Shown: positions 18,966 through 28,796, counted from the stretch's first letter. The stretch: DNA of 64,000 bases from CALWZE01 sp036644375 (GCA_036644375.1 JAVXQD010000001.1:62001-126000), one strand, 5' to 3'. Notes: a model not told the origin generated them from the sequence alone. Numbers and translations: made by a program.

Positions 18966-19039
18966 CGCAACAATTTATTGAAAGTCAAGAGTCGGTTTAA
19001 TCGCCCGAAATTTTGCAATTGAGTGAATCGGCAGACTTC

Positions 19040-20326
19040 TCAATCGACGTCAAAGTTTTCAAGCGTGCTTTTTGCACGCTGAGGGCGGTTGTCGCCGTGC
19101 TTTACAAACAGCATGGTGATAAAGGATGCCGCCACAAAAAAGCAGCCGTAGGGGAACAAAAAGCGATAGCCCATAAATTCCATAACGGCACCGGACAAAA
19201 TGGGGGTTATAATCTGTGCGGTCATGCTGAAGGTGTAGTAATATCCCGTGTATTTTCCTATGTCGGAGCCACGGCTTATTTCAACGACCATCGGATAGCT
19301 GTTGACATTGATGAATGCCCAGCCTATGCCCGCAAGCGAGAAAAAGAAGAAGATCATTCCGCTGAAGGTTTTGAAGAATATAGCTGCGCCGAAAGCAACC
19401 GAGAGCATCACTATGCCGCAGAGGATAGTTTTTTTCCGACCGAATTTGGTTGAGAGGATGCCTACGGGTATATATGAGGCAATCGCCGCGGCCTGTGCGA
19501 CCATCACAACCATTGCATAGTCTCCGCCCTCCATACCCCAGGTCAGCGAGGCGTATTTTGAAAATGCGGTTGTAACGGCGTTATAACCCATAAACCACAA
19601 AAAAACACTTGCGAGAATAAAGAAAAGACTTTTAAAAACATCGCGGGGCAGTTTTTCACGCGTCTGCAACGTGTCGGAATTTTCTTTTACGGCAATTCCC
19701 GCCTCGCGGCTTTGCGCCTGCATTTCGTCGACACATTTGTTTTCATTGATAGTCCTGACGAGCACTGCAACACATATGAGCATTATAGCTGCCGTGAAAA
19801 AAAACAGAGGTGCAAAGCTTGGATGCTCGGTTTTCGGTACAAGAAGTTTTACGGCGAAAAGCACTATTATGCCGCCTACAGCCCCCATTAGATTTATAAT
19901 TGCGTTGCCCTTGCTTCGCAACTGCGTTGGCGTGACATCGGGCATAAGAGCCACGGCGGGTGAGCGGTAGGTAGCCATTGCAAACAAAACTGCTCCGAGC
20001 GAAATCATCATGAGCGGAAGTGAATAAATTTGATCGGCAAGCGGTATCAAAAGCATAAAAATACATGCGGTAATCGTGCCGCCTATTATATATGGCATAC
20101 GCTTGCCGAGCTTGGTATGCGTGCGGTCACTGAAAGCTCCGAACAGCGGAAGCATGAAAAGTGCGAGCACATTGTCCAGCGCCATTACCACGCCTGATGC
20201 CGTGTCACCTATGTTGAATGTATTTTTAAGAATCAGAGGTATGATGCCGTCGTAAACCTGCCAGAAAGCGCAGATTGACATGAATGCGAGACCGACCAAT
20301 ATCGTTCGCTTGTTGTTGAGTTTCAT
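19040..20326 (-). CDS. MFS transporter
   Basis: A roughly 428-aa major facilitator superfamily protein with 12 predicted helices. The loop 2-3 motif is present in the form GAFSDRTHTKLGKRMPYIIGG, resembling the SLC45/GPH-like sugar carrier branch. A long hydrophilic central loop (about residues 205-235) joins the halves. The ATG at 20326 has GGAG 8 nt upstream; the frame is open 21 nt further. The substrate is unknown; it might be a sugar or glycoside from the loop motif. It is transcribed divergently from the oxidoreductase gene. Confidence 0.88.
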   Translation of the reverse strand: MKLNNKRTILVGLAFMSICAFWQVYDGIIPLILKNTFNIGDTASGVVMALDNVLALFMLPLFGAFSDRTHTKLGKRMPYIIGGTITACIFMLLIPLADQIYSLPLMMISLGAVLFAMATYRSPAVALMPDVTPTQLRSKGNAIINLMGAVGGIIVLFAVKLLVPKTEHPSFAPLFFFTAAIMLICVAVLVRTINENKCVDEMQAQSREAGIAVKENSDTLQTREKLPRDVFKSLFFILASVFLWFMGYNAVTTAFSKYASLTWGMEGGDYAMVVMVAQAAAIASYIPVGILSTKFGRKKTILCGIVMLSVAFGAAIFFKTFSGMIFFFFSLAGIGWAFINVNSYPMVVEISRGSDIGKYTGYYYTFSMTAQIITPILSGAVMEFMGYRFLFPYGCFFVAASFITMLFVKHGDNRPQRAKSTLENFDVD

Positions 20327-20476
20327 TTGCGTTACTCCTGTGGTCAAAGATTATTTTAATAATGATAACACAAAAGCTGCCCCTTTCAATGTGTTTGTCG
20401 GGAAATTGACATTGTGCAGAAAAACAGGAGAGGCAATTGTGATAAATGATACATTTAAAATTATGCGTTTACTGCC

Positions 20477-20505
20477 TTGTTTTTGTGTGATAACATTAAT
20501 ATAAT
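20477..20505 (+). promoter_or_regulatory. SigA-type promoter of the oxidoreductase gene
   Basis: TTGTTT (20477-20482), a 17-nt spacer and TATAAT (20500-20505) precede the oxidoreductase start by about 38 nt. The spacer contains TGTGTGATAACA; a related element faces the MFS gene at 20363-20374. Confidence 0.55.
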
Positions 20506-20542
20506 ATACAATCAGCTGCAAATAAACAATGAGGGATTTAAA

Positions 20543-21607
20543 ATGAAAAAACAAACACAGAATTATGAGCTTCAAAAGCTTATAATAACCGAAATTCAAA
20601 AGCACAATGAAAACACTTCTACATACACCCTCAGTTCTTCTGACAAATCGGCGCTTGCGCCTATGAAGTCAGGGCAGTATCTTTCGGTTTTGGCACAGAT
20701 TGGAGATGTATTTACCTCGCGCCCGTATTCGATATGCTCATCGCCCAAAGACGCACAAAAGGGATTTTACAAGCTGACAATCGAGAAGTACGATGGAGGA
20801 TTTTTCCCGAATTTTGTTCATGACAGCTTCAAAATAGGCGACTCGGTGGCGGTAAGGGGACCTGCGGGAGACTGCTGCTATGATTCCGCCGTTGATTCCA
20901 CGCGTGTTGTGCTGCTGTCCGGAGGAAGCGCCGTAACTCCGTTTATATCAATGATGGAAGCGGTTGATGAGGGCAGTGAGGATTATGAAATAACCCTTAT
21001 TTACGGGAATAATACAAAAGCGGATATTATATTTTGCGACGAGCTGGCGCGACTTGAAAAAAACCCGAAAATACGGGTTGTAAATGTGCTGAGCGAGGAG
21101 AGGGTATTGGGGTGTGAGCACGGATTTATAACTTCTGAGCTTATAAAAAAATATCTGCCCGATGACGGAGATTACAGCCTTTTTATCTGCGGGCCGGCTG
21201 CGATGTATGCGTTTGTGGACAGAGAAATAGAAAAGCTGAATCCGAACCCTGCGCGATATCATCATCAGCCGTATGCCGTACCGCGTGACCTTGAAAACAG
21301 AGAGGATTATTGCGGAGACACAGATGCGATTTATACGCTGACGGTCATTGATTCACAGAGCGGGGGAATCGAAAAAAATGTTGTATGCCCGGCGGGAGAG
21401 ACGATTCTTGTCGCACTTGAGAGAGCGGGTATAAAAGCACGGGCGCTTTGCCGAAGCGGTGAATGCGGATTTTGCAAATCAAAGCTTTTAAGCGGCTCGG
21501 TCTATGTGCCGCAAATAGGTCTTACAGATCGTCGCGAGAGCTTAAAGCAAGGCGAGCTGCACCCGTGTTTCACCTATGCGACAAGCGACATTTGCATTGA
21601 GATATGA
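20543..21607 (+). CDS. Flavin-dependent oxidoreductase with C-terminal 2Fe-2S ferredoxin domain
   Basis: A 354-aa cytoplasmic electron-transfer protein. The N-terminal FNR-like FAD domain has the flavin motif SRPYSICSSP (about residues 50-62), and the NAD(P)H domain has LLSGGSAVTPFISMM. A plant-type 2Fe-2S domain ends the protein, with Cys in CRSGECGFCKSKL and HPCFTY. The arrangement resembles VanB and Hmp-type reductases. The start is fixed by GAGGG upstream of the ATG at 20543. The partner enzyme is not in the window. Confidence 0.88.
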   Translation: MKKQTQNYELQKLIITEIQKHNENTSTYTLSSSDKSALAPMKSGQYLSVLAQIGDVFTSRPYSICSSPKDAQKGFYKLTIEKYDGGFFPNFVHDSFKIGDSVAVRGPAGDCCYDSAVDSTRVVLLSGGSAVTPFISMMEAVDEGSEDYEITLIYGNNTKADIIFCDELARLEKNPKIRVVNVLSEERVLGCEHGFITSELIKKYLPDDGDYSLFICGPAAMYAFVDREIEKLNPNPARYHHQPYAVPRDLENREDYCGDTDAIYTLTVIDSQSGGIEKNVVCPAGETILVALERAGIKARALCRSGECGFCKSKLLSGSVYVPQIGLTDRRESLKQGELHPCFTYATSDICIEI

Positions 21608-21723
21608 CATTGAGCTTTCTATAAAATCAGGTGATGAAGGCGGTCGGAAGATTCGCGGATGCTTGAAAAAGGAATTTCTCCGGCATTGAGAAAGTTAAAA
21701 GACATATTATCTGTCAAAAATTA

Positions 21724-21776
21724 AAGTCCGCCAATCGGCATATTTTGTTGTGAAAAGCCGATTGGCGGACTTGTTT
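21724..21776. terminator. Terminator between convergent genes
   Basis: A perfect 16-bp inverted repeat (21724-21739 and 21757-21772, core GTCCGCCAATCGGC) with a 17-nt loop, followed by GTTTT on the plus strand and by TTAATTTTT on the minus strand. It serves the oxidoreductase gene and probably the convergent YitT gene. Confidence 0.85.
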
Positions 21777-21869
21777 TGAAAGGAAATAACCGAAAGATAA
21801 AGACATAAAATCGCTGTGCAAAAACTCACCGCAGTGATAAATTAAAATCAAAGACACAAAATCGTAAAA

Positions 21870-22736
21870 TCAGTTTACGCCGCGAAAGCCCTTTCCGATA
21901 ATTTCACTGCTGTTTGTTATCATAATGAATGCATACGGCTCATGCTCCTTGACGAAGTTTCGAAGCTGAACAGCCTGTCTTCGTTTCATCACGGCGAGAA
22001 TGACAGACTTTTCATTGTGCGAATAAGCGCCCTCCGCCTTGTAAATCGTCGCGCTTCGATGCAGCTCATTTTGAATAAAGTCGCAGATAGGCTCTGGGTT
22101 ATCGCATATAATCGTAAAATATTTACAGAGATTTATGCTCTCGATTACATTGTCGATTATCAGTGATTTTGTCATGAGACCGAGAAACGAAAACAGTCCG
22201 GTCTGAATGTCAAAAACAAAACATGCGGCGACAGTGATGAAAAGATCTACCAAAAACAGTGAAATTCCTATGTTGAGGCTGGTATACTTTTTTAAAATCA
22301 TGGCAAAAATATCGGTGCCGCCGCTGCTCGCCTCCCGATTAAAGAGAATGGCGGCGCTGACGGCAGGCAGAATAACAGCAAATATCAGCTCGAGCAGAGG
22401 TTCGCTTGTGAGCGGCTTTGTCATTGGAAAAAGCCGTTCGCAAACGCCGAGCCCAACCGACATCAGAATGCTGACATACACGGTTTTAAGCCCGAATCCG
22501 CGGCCTAAGAACACAAAGCCGACGACAAGCAGCAGCATATTGATGACAAAGGTAATCGAGCTTGCGGAGAAGGGCAGAAGCTTGCCGAGCACTATTGCGA
22601 TACCCGTCACGCCCCCGAATGAAAAGTTGTTCGGAAATTTAAAAACATATACTCCGATAATCAATATAACGGTTGCGCCGGTCAAAATTGCATATTCCTT
22701 GAGGTTGATAAAAAGCTTGTTTTTTTTCAGATTCAT
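21870..22736 (-). CDS. YitT family membrane protein
   Basis: A 288-aa protein of the YitT/DUF161 family: five to six helices (YAILTGATVILIIGVYVF and following; FSFGGVTGIAIVLGKLLP; SSGGTDIFAMILKKY), then a soluble DUF2179 domain (about residues 205-285). The Gly-rich GG(VT)(TD) motifs are family signatures. The ATG at 22736 is preferred to 22850 because GAGGG lies just upstream and the extension would overlap the upstream gene. It is the last gene of a minus-strand run with two U32 proteins. No firm function is known. Confidence 0.88.
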   Translation of the reverse strand: MNLKKNKLFINLKEYAILTGATVILIIGVYVFKFPNNFSFGGVTGIAIVLGKLLPFSASSITFVINMLLLVVGFVFLGRGFGLKTVYVSILMSVGLGVCERLFPMTKPLTSEPLLELIFAVILPAVSAAILFNREASSGGTDIFAMILKKYTSLNIGISLFLVDLFITVAACFVFDIQTGLFSFLGLMTKSLIIDNVIESINLCKYFTIICDNPEPICDFIQNELHRSATIYKAEGAYSHNEKSVILAVMKRRQAVQLRNFVKEHEPYAFIMITNSSEIIGKGFRGVN

Positions 22737-22762
22737 TTTACATAATCCCTCGGTTTGTAATG

Positions 22763-24805
22763 TTATTCGATTTCTCTGAAATACAGTCCGTTTGTGTGGT
22801 TTTTCGGCGGCTCGATACGCGCGGCATAGCTGTCGCAGACGCTGCGGCATTCACCGGCTGTTTCGATTGTGAAATAGAGGGTGAGGAAATCCACGCCGGA
22901 CAGGTTTTTGTCGCTCATATACAGCGGTACGGGATTGAGCAGGCTCTGGTACTTGCGCTCGGAACACAGCACGGTGAACTCATTTCCCTTGCGGTCGGTG
23001 ACGAAGCGCTGTCCGTCGCATGAACCGCATCCGTCCGAACCCTGTATCGGGCACACGCGAAAACGCATGAGCGGCAGGTGTGCATATGCGATAAATCCGC
23101 GCGGTGTCGTCCCGCCAAGTCTGCGGATTCGATCGAGGCTCAGTTCAAAGGAGGTGGTGATATCGCTGACTCCGAGACGCTCGTATTCACACAGGGCCTC
23201 TGAGTTCAGGATATTCAGTCCGTGTCCTCCGAAAAGCTTAAAGCCGAGACCCTCCGCTGCTTTGACAGCGCCGAGATTTTCACACATTACATTTTCAATA
23301 CCCGCATCCTTTGCGCGCTTGAGAAGAGTGGATATACGCTGCTCCTCACATGGAAAAAACAGTGCGGGCAGCTCGGCGACAAGCCTGCTTCCGAAACGAG
23401 AGAGGCAGGACGGATTGTCGAGAATTTCCACAATCGGCAGAATGTAGTATTCGGCGTTAAGCACTGCTGAAATCTGTGACAGCTTTTCAGCCCGAACCCT
23501 AAATTGCGGATTTTGGCGAGGGGTATAGGGCATCGGATTTGTCAGAGGATTGTCTGCAAAAAGCTTCGGCTCATTCATTGAGCGCACAGCCATAAGCTGT
23601 TCGAGCGCATTTCTGCGAAGCTCATTGAGCTTTGAGGCCGGCAGGATGATGTTTTCTGATATTTCAGAGTTGAAGCTTCGCACGAAAAATGGCGTGCCTC
23701 CGGTTTTTTCGAGGGCTCTGCGCGCCGATTCAACGTCGGTGGGCTTTGTTTTTGCAATTTCGGGAATATCACCGAGCACCTTGATTTTGTTGTTTCCGTC
23801 AGTTACATACAGCGATGCGGGTTCATTTGCACGCATGGTAAAAGAGAGGTCAATAGGGATCGACTGAAATTCATTGCGAACAAGCTCGCCGAGTGAGCCG
23901 CTGATTTTTCCAAAGCCCTCAACGTCATCCTTGGTGCGGTATCCAAACATATCAAGCCCGCGCTTTGAGGTGAGATATCCGTCTGTAAATCCGCCGCGTG
24001 AAAAAACCTGTTTCAGCGCTTCGGCATCATAGTCAAGTCCGTCGAGCACTCTGCGGCATGCATTTACGGCAGCCGCCACATATTCGGGCCGCTTCATTCG
24101 CCCTTCGATTTTCAAAGAGCAGACACCGGCCTCGACAAGCTCGCCGAGGTGAGATATGTAGCTCATGTCCTTGAGCGAAAGTGCATATTCGCGGGTTCCG
24201 GCTTTGAAATTAAGGCGGCAGGGCTGGGCACATCGTCCGCGGTTTCCGCTTCGTTCTCCGAGCATGGACGATAGATAGCAATCGCCCGAAACGCACATGC
24301 ACAGTGCTCCGTGCACAAAGACCTCAATCTCAATGCTTGTTGCAGCGGCAATGGCTTTTATCTCTGCGAGTGAGAGCTCACGGGCGAGCACAACGCGACT
24401 AAAGCCTAAATTTTCGAGTGCTGCGGCTCCGCTCACGTTATGGACAGTCATCTGAGTCGAGGCATGCATTGCAAGATTGGGGCAATGCTCGCGCACAAGC
24501 TTTGCAACTGCCATATCCTGAACGATAACGGCATCGGCTCCGCAGCGTGTGATAGCTGCGAGCTCGTCGAGAACCGATTGAAGCTCATCATCGTTGATTA
24601 GTGTGTTTAGGGCTACATGCACCGCGACGCCTCGGGCGTGGCAATAGCACACGGCGTTTTTCAGTTCCTGCTCCCCGAAATTCTGAGCGCTTCGTCGCGC
24701 GTTAAAGCTTTTTGTGCCGAGATAAACGGCATTTGCCCCACTGCGCACGGCGGCGACAAGCTGGTCCTCGCCGCCGACCGGGGCCAATATTTCAATCTTG
24801 TTCAT
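22763..24805 (-). CDS. U32 family protein with C-terminal extension
   Basis: A 680-aa member of peptidase family U32. The N-terminal TIM-like domain (ILAPVGGEDQLVAAVRSGANAVYLG) contains the signature (EVFVHGALCMCVSGDCYLSS, about residues 160-180) and the following Cys (GRCAQPCR). A later part holds the collagenase-like DUF3656-type region. Many U32 proteins are now known to hydroxylate RNA (TrhP for tRNA U34, RlhA for 23S rRNA) and not to cleave protein; the conserved Cys set fits that. GGGAG precedes the ATG. The gene follows the second U32 gene by 20 nt. Confidence 0.9.
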   Translation of the reverse strand: MNKIEILAPVGGEDQLVAAVRSGANAVYLGTKSFNARRSAQNFGEQELKNAVCYCHARGVAVHVALNTLINDDELQSVLDELAAITRCGADAVIVQDMAVAKLVREHCPNLAMHASTQMTVHNVSGAAALENLGFSRVVLARELSLAEIKAIAAATSIEIEVFVHGALCMCVSGDCYLSSMLGERSGNRGRCAQPCRLNFKAGTREYALSLKDMSYISHLGELVEAGVCSLKIEGRMKRPEYVAAAVNACRRVLDGLDYDAEALKQVFSRGGFTDGYLTSKRGLDMFGYRTKDDVEGFGKISGSLGELVRNEFQSIPIDLSFTMRANEPASLYVTDGNNKIKVLGDIPEIAKTKPTDVESARRALEKTGGTPFFVRSFNSEISENIILPASKLNELRRNALEQLMAVRSMNEPKLFADNPLTNPMPYTPRQNPQFRVRAEKLSQISAVLNAEYYILPIVEILDNPSCLSRFGSRLVAELPALFFPCEEQRISTLLKRAKDAGIENVMCENLGAVKAAEGLGFKLFGGHGLNILNSEALCEYERLGVSDITTSFELSLDRIRRLGGTTPRGFIAYAHLPLMRFRVCPIQGSDGCGSCDGQRFVTDRKGNEFTVLCSERKYQSLLNPVPLYMSDKNLSGVDFLTLYFTIETAGECRSVCDSYAARIEPPKNHTNGLYFREIE

Positions 24806-24825
24806 GGCTTTTTTCTCCCAAATGG

Positions 24826-26016
24826 CTAATGTCTGATTCTGAGCATATCTCCCGGCTCAAGTTCAAGCGGGCAGTTGACGAACAGAAGCTCCTTCGCATG
24901 GTTGGCACGGCTCACGCTTTCACCGTCGGTGTTTTCGATTTCCTCGACTGTGAACTTCAGACCGACCGTGCCAGGACGCACAACCTCAAGTTCATCTCCG
25001 ACACAGAACAGATTTCGCTGCTCTATTTTGACTCTGCCGTTTTCGGATTTTTCAAAAACAATCGCAGCATAAGTGCATTCGCGAATATATGCGCCGTCGT
25101 CGGGAAGATAGGGCTTGATTTTGCCAAAATAAAATCCACTGCAATACGGACGATGGCTGACACAGCAGACCTCATTTTCAAGCAGCTCAATCGGTGCCGA
25201 GCCGTCTATTCTCATGCGGTAGGCGTTGACGACGGTTGCAACATAATAGGGCGATTTCATTCTGCCCTCAATCTTCAGTGAAGACACGCCCGCCTCGATG
25301 AGCTTGTCAACGAACGGCATGCAGTTCAAATCCTGTGAGCTGAGCACCGCAAGTCCGTTTTCGCTCTGCTCGACAGGGAAAAATTCATTGGGCCGCTTTT
25401 GCTCGACAATGTGATACTGCCATCGGCAGGGCTGTGCGCATTCGCCGCGATTTGCACTGCGCCCTGTGGTAAAGGTGCTGAGCATGCATCGCCCGGAATA
25501 GCTCATGCACATGGCGCCATGCACAAAAGCTTCTATTTCAAGCTCGGGAACAAGCCGATGAAGCTCTGCAATTTCCCGAAGGCTGTTTTCGCGTGCCATG
25601 ACGACACGGCTTGCCCCCATGCTGCGGTAGACCTCGGCACATTTGTAGTTTTGGCAGTTTGCCTGTGTGCTCACATGTATTTCAAGACGCGGCTCTGCTG
25701 CCCTCATGGCGGCAATTGCCCCGAGATCGGACACTATAGCCGCGTCCGCACCGATAGAATACAAAAATTCGGCATACTTTTCAATTTTATTTATTTCATC
25801 GTTTTTTGCAAAGCTGTTTGCCGTCACATAGAGTTTTTTTCCGAAACGGTGAACATATTCGGATGCTTCCGCGAGAGTGTCGTTGTCAAATCCGGCAGCT
25901 TGAGCGCGCAGCTGCATAAAAGGACCTCCGACATATACAGCGTCAGCACCGAAGCGGACGGCAGTTTTAAGACATTCCATATCACCTGCCGGTGCGAGTA
26001 GCTCAGGCTTGTTCAA
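24826..26016 (-). CDS. U32 family protein (TrhP-like)
   Basis: A 396-aa U32 protein beginning LNKPELLAPAGDMECLKTAVRFGADAVYVGG. The signature EAFVHGAMCMSYSGRCMLS and the Cys pair ECAQPC are intact. The start is TTG at 26016, with GAGGTGAC directly upstream; the frame is open 84 nt further, but that stretch does not resemble the family. The pair with the next gene resembles the yrrN-yrrO pair of Bacillus, whose products act in hydroxylation of uridine 34 of tRNA. That role is an inference here. Confidence 0.9.
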   Translation of the reverse strand: MNKPELLAPAGDMECLKTAVRFGADAVYVGGPFMQLRAQAAGFDNDTLAEASEYVHRFGKKLYVTANSFAKNDEINKIEKYAEFLYSIGADAAIVSDLGAIAAMRAAEPRLEIHVSTQANCQNYKCAEVYRSMGASRVVMARENSLREIAELHRLVPELEIEAFVHGAMCMSYSGRCMLSTFTTGRSANRGECAQPCRWQYHIVEQKRPNEFFPVEQSENGLAVLSSQDLNCMPFVDKLIEAGVSSLKIEGRMKSPYYVATVVNAYRMRIDGSAPIELLENEVCCVSHRPYCSGFYFGKIKPYLPDDGAYIRECTYAAIVFEKSENGRVKIEQRNLFCVGDELEVVRPGTVGLKFTVEEIENTDGESVSRANHAKELLFVNCPLELEPGDMLRIRH

Positions 26017-26098
26017 AAAAGTCACCTCATAGTCAGTTGTGTAATTCCAATAAAGTATACAGCAGCGCAGTGAATTTCGCAATTGACAGAATATCAGC

Positions 26099-26132
26099 AA
26101 AAGAGCCCTTCTAAATTAATAGAAAGGCTCTT
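26099..26132 (-). terminator. Terminator after the cold-shock gene
   Basis: The hairpin arms 26101-26113 and 26120-26132 (AAGAGCC stem) are followed on the minus strand by TTTT. It ends the single-gene cold-shock transcript and separates it from the U32 genes. Confidence 0.75.
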
Positions 26133-26152
26133 GGTTCGGTTGTTATTTGAAA

Positions 26153-26362
26153 TTAAAGAGCAACAACGTTTACAGCGCGAAGCTTTGCGGGGTTCTTGGG
26201 GTCTGCTTCTGTTTCAAAGCTAACCTTCTGACCTTCGTTGAGTGACTTGTATCCATCACCCTGGATTGCCGAGAAATGTACGAATACATCATCTCCGCCG
26301 TTGTCGTTCGAAATAAATCCGAAGCCCTTTTCTGAGTTAAACCACTTTACTGTACCATTCAT
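26153..26362 (-). CDS. Cold-shock protein (CspA family)
   Basis: A 69-aa single-stranded nucleic-acid-binding protein with one OB fold. The RNP1 motif is KGFGFI and RNP2 is VFVHF, both intact, and the length is standard. It probably acts as an RNA chaperone. It is preceded by an unusually long leader of about 120 nt from the predicted promoter, as is typical for cold-shock genes whose leaders control translation with temperature. Confidence 0.96.
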   Translation of the reverse strand: MNGTVKWFNSEKGFGFISNDNGGDDVFVHFSAIQGDGYKSLNEGQKVSFETEADPKNPAKLRAVNVVAL

Positions 26363-26488
26363 ATACTGATACCTCCAAAAATTCTATATTCCGTACAAAA
26401 TAAAAAAGCACACCGACTTGTAAATCATCAAACGTTCAATGACTTACATGCTGTGTGAAATCAATTGGTACATTTAGAATACTTCCAT

Positions 26489-26517
26489 ACTATAGCACAT
26501 GTATTTTGAAATGTCAA
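26489..26517 (-). promoter_or_regulatory. SigA promoter of the cold-shock gene
   Basis: On the minus strand TTGACA (26517-26512), a 17-nt spacer and TATAGT (26494-26489) give a near-consensus promoter. Transcription would start near 26482, leaving a leader of about 120 nt before the ATG at 26362. Confidence 0.75.
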
Positions 26518-26643
26518 AAGAAATTTTGTAAAAATGAAAATATTTATTTTATTGTAAAAACGGTTATTTTTTATGACTATAGTATTGCGGAAATATAGGA
26601 TATGGGTTACACTGTAACCAATAACTTGCTTTAAAGAGGTAAT

Positions 26644-28584
26644 ATGCGGTATGTGATCGAATATGAAGTGTGCGCCTGTGCTTTTTTGACTATTATAGCT
26701 ATTTATGTCTTTGGAAAAAAGAGATTTCCAAGTATGCAGTATCGCTTTTTTTCGGCATTTGTGGTTATCGGCATAGTTGATACGCTTCTTGATATTTTAA
26801 CTACATATACAATAACATATGCCGCCAATGTTCCTGAGGCAGTGAATCAGGTTTTGAATATAATGTTTTACATTATGCAGAGCTTGCTTATGCCCATGTT
26901 TTTTGTGTACGTTCTTAGCCTTACCGGATACCTTAATGATAAAAAGAAGAGAAAAAACGCACTGCTGTTTTTAGTGCCTTTCTTTGCCGTGACCGCCCTG
27001 CTGATTACAAATCCGGTGACAGGCGGATTTTTCTATTTTGACGAGTATCTGGTCTATCGTCACGGCCCGATGTACCCGCTGCTCATGATTGTTGCGGGAC
27101 TGTATATGCTGGCAGCGACGCTGCTTTTGATATTCAAAAAACAGGATGTGCGCGCGGTTGAGTATTATACGATGATGGTCAATGGTGTAATGGCAGTATT
27201 CGTGTGTGTTATCCAAAGTGTGATGCCGCAATATCTTCTCACCGGCTTTGCTTTTTCCATTGTGATTGTTATGATGTACATGTCGCTGCAAAACCCCGAG
27301 GATATGCTCGATGAACTTACGGGGCTGTTTAACAGAAGCAGCTTTATATACAGTGTAAACCATCTTTACGGCACAGGTAAAGATTTTCAACTGATAATTA
27401 TAGACATCGATGAGATGCGTCCGGTAAATGAAATTTTCGGCTTGACAATCGGCGATATGATAATCTGCCGAATTGCGCAAATAATACAAAATTGCTCAAA
27501 AGACAGACGCGTATTCAGAATTTTGGGAGATGAATTTGCCGTTATAACCGACAGCAAAGCGGACTGTATGACTACGGTGAAACACATTAAAGAAACAATA
27601 GCCAATCCGATTATGATCGGAGGGATGCTGTTTGAGTTGTCGGTGTGCACATGCTTTTCGTTAAACGGAGGTCGCTGCGAATCGGCGGACGACCTGCTTC
27701 CGCTTGCCGAACGATCGCTTGCACGGGCAAAAAAACAGGGCAAGGGCGCAGTTATGGAAGTCAGCGATGAGACAATCACACTGCTAAAACGCGAAAACAT
27801 GGTCGAGGGACTTGTCAGAAAGGCTATTTTGAATAATAGCTTTGAGGTGTACTTGCAGCCGATTGTCTGCCTGAAAACAGGGAAAATTATGCAAGCAGAG
27901 GCACTCGCACGACTTTATACCGACGAGCTCGGCTGGATTCCACCATGTGAGTTTATACCGATTGCGGAGCGTAAGGGACTTATTCAACGTGTGAGCGACA
28001 CGGTGCTTGACACGGTTTGCGAATTCATCGTCAGCAACAAGCTCGGTGAACGTGAGGATTTCAAGGGAATATCGGTCAACATGTCGGTAGTGGAATTCCT
28101 ATATGGAAATCCGGCAGAGCGCATCAAAAACAAGCTTGCGAAATTCGGGGTGACGCCCGACCAAATTGTTTTGGAAATAACCGAAACAACAGCTACGCTG
28201 TCCGACAAATTGCCGGAAATAATGCGGGTGCTGAATGAAATCGGCGTAAAATTCTCACTTGACGATTTCGGAACAGGTTATGCAAATATGGACAGTGTTG
28301 TCAGGCTTCCGTTTTCATCAATCAAGATTGACAGAAGTATGCTGACAGAGTCCAACAAGAACGAAAAAAGCCGCATTGTGTTAGAGAATACTATTAATCT
28401 GTCAAAGCGGTTAGGACTGAAAACAGTAGTAGAGGGTGCGGAGACTCAGGAGCATATCGATCTTATCGGGCAATTGGGAGCCGACTATATTCAGGGCTTT
28501 TTCTACTCAAAACCGCTGCCGATAGAACAGACACTTGCGTTTGTGAATAACTTTAATTTAAATTCCAAAGATAATCAAAAGTAG
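26644..28584 (+). CDS. Membrane GGDEF-EAL protein, likely c-di-GMP phosphodiesterase
   Basis: A 646-aa signalling protein. Residues 1-215 hold about seven helices, a 7TM sensor-like region. A GGDEF-fold domain (about 225-385) has LGDEF where GGDEF is expected, so cyclase activity is unlikely. The EAL domain (about 395-640) keeps the metal and catalytic residues: AEALARL, SVNMS, EITET, DDFGTGYANM, KID, VVEGAE and YIQGFFYSKP. It should therefore break down c-di-GMP, with the GGDEF part possibly binding GTP as a regulator. GAGG precedes the ATG. Single-gene unit with its own terminator. Confidence 0.92.
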   Translation: MRYVIEYEVCACAFLTIIAIYVFGKKRFPSMQYRFFSAFVVIGIVDTLLDILTTYTITYAANVPEAVNQVLNIMFYIMQSLLMPMFFVYVLSLTGYLNDKKKRKNALLFLVPFFAVTALLITNPVTGGFFYFDEYLVYRHGPMYPLLMIVAGLYMLAATLLLIFKKQDVRAVEYYTMMVNGVMAVFVCVIQSVMPQYLLTGFAFSIVIVMMYMSLQNPEDMLDELTGLFNRSSFIYSVNHLYGTGKDFQLIIIDIDEMRPVNEIFGLTIGDMIICRIAQIIQNCSKDRRVFRILGDEFAVITDSKADCMTTVKHIKETIANPIMIGGMLFELSVCTCFSLNGGRCESADDLLPLAERSLARAKKQGKGAVMEVSDETITLLKRENMVEGLVRKAILNNSFEVYLQPIVCLKTGKIMQAEALARLYTDELGWIPPCEFIPIAERKGLIQRVSDTVLDTVCEFIVSNKLGEREDFKGISVNMSVVEFLYGNPAERIKNKLAKFGVTPDQIVLEITETTATLSDKLPEIMRVLNEIGVKFSLDDFGTGYANMDSVVRLPFSSIKIDRSMLTESNKNEKSRIVLENTINLSKRLGLKTVVEGAETQEHIDLIGQLGADYIQGFFYSKPLPIEQTLAFVNNFNLNSKDNQK

Positions 28585-28588
28585 AAAT

Positions 28589-28628
28589 AAAAACACGGAT
28601 TCGCCAAAAACGACCGTGTTTTTATTTT
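28589..28628 (+). terminator. Terminator after the EAL gene
   Basis: A perfect 10-bp inverted repeat (28589-28598 and 28614-28623, AAAAACACGG) with a 15-nt loop, followed by a T-rich tract, starts 5 nt after the stop codon. Confidence 0.88.
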
Positions 28629-28767
28629 TCGTTATGTATAATCTCAGTTGAAACAAAGTATCGGCACAAATTGTTTTAAATACAGAGCGGGAAAATACTC
28701 AAGGAGCTGTAAGCACATTAAGTCATCCATTAATTTGACAAAACAGAGGTTAATTTGTTTGCATTTG

Positions 28768-28796
28768 TTGACAAGTCGATGCGACTGGCTTATAGT
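28768..28796 (+). promoter_or_regulatory. SigA promoter of the PP2C gene
   Basis: TTGACA (28768-28773), a 17-nt spacer and TATAGT (28791-28796) lie 62 nt before the PP2C start. The match to consensus is close. Confidence 0.75.
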
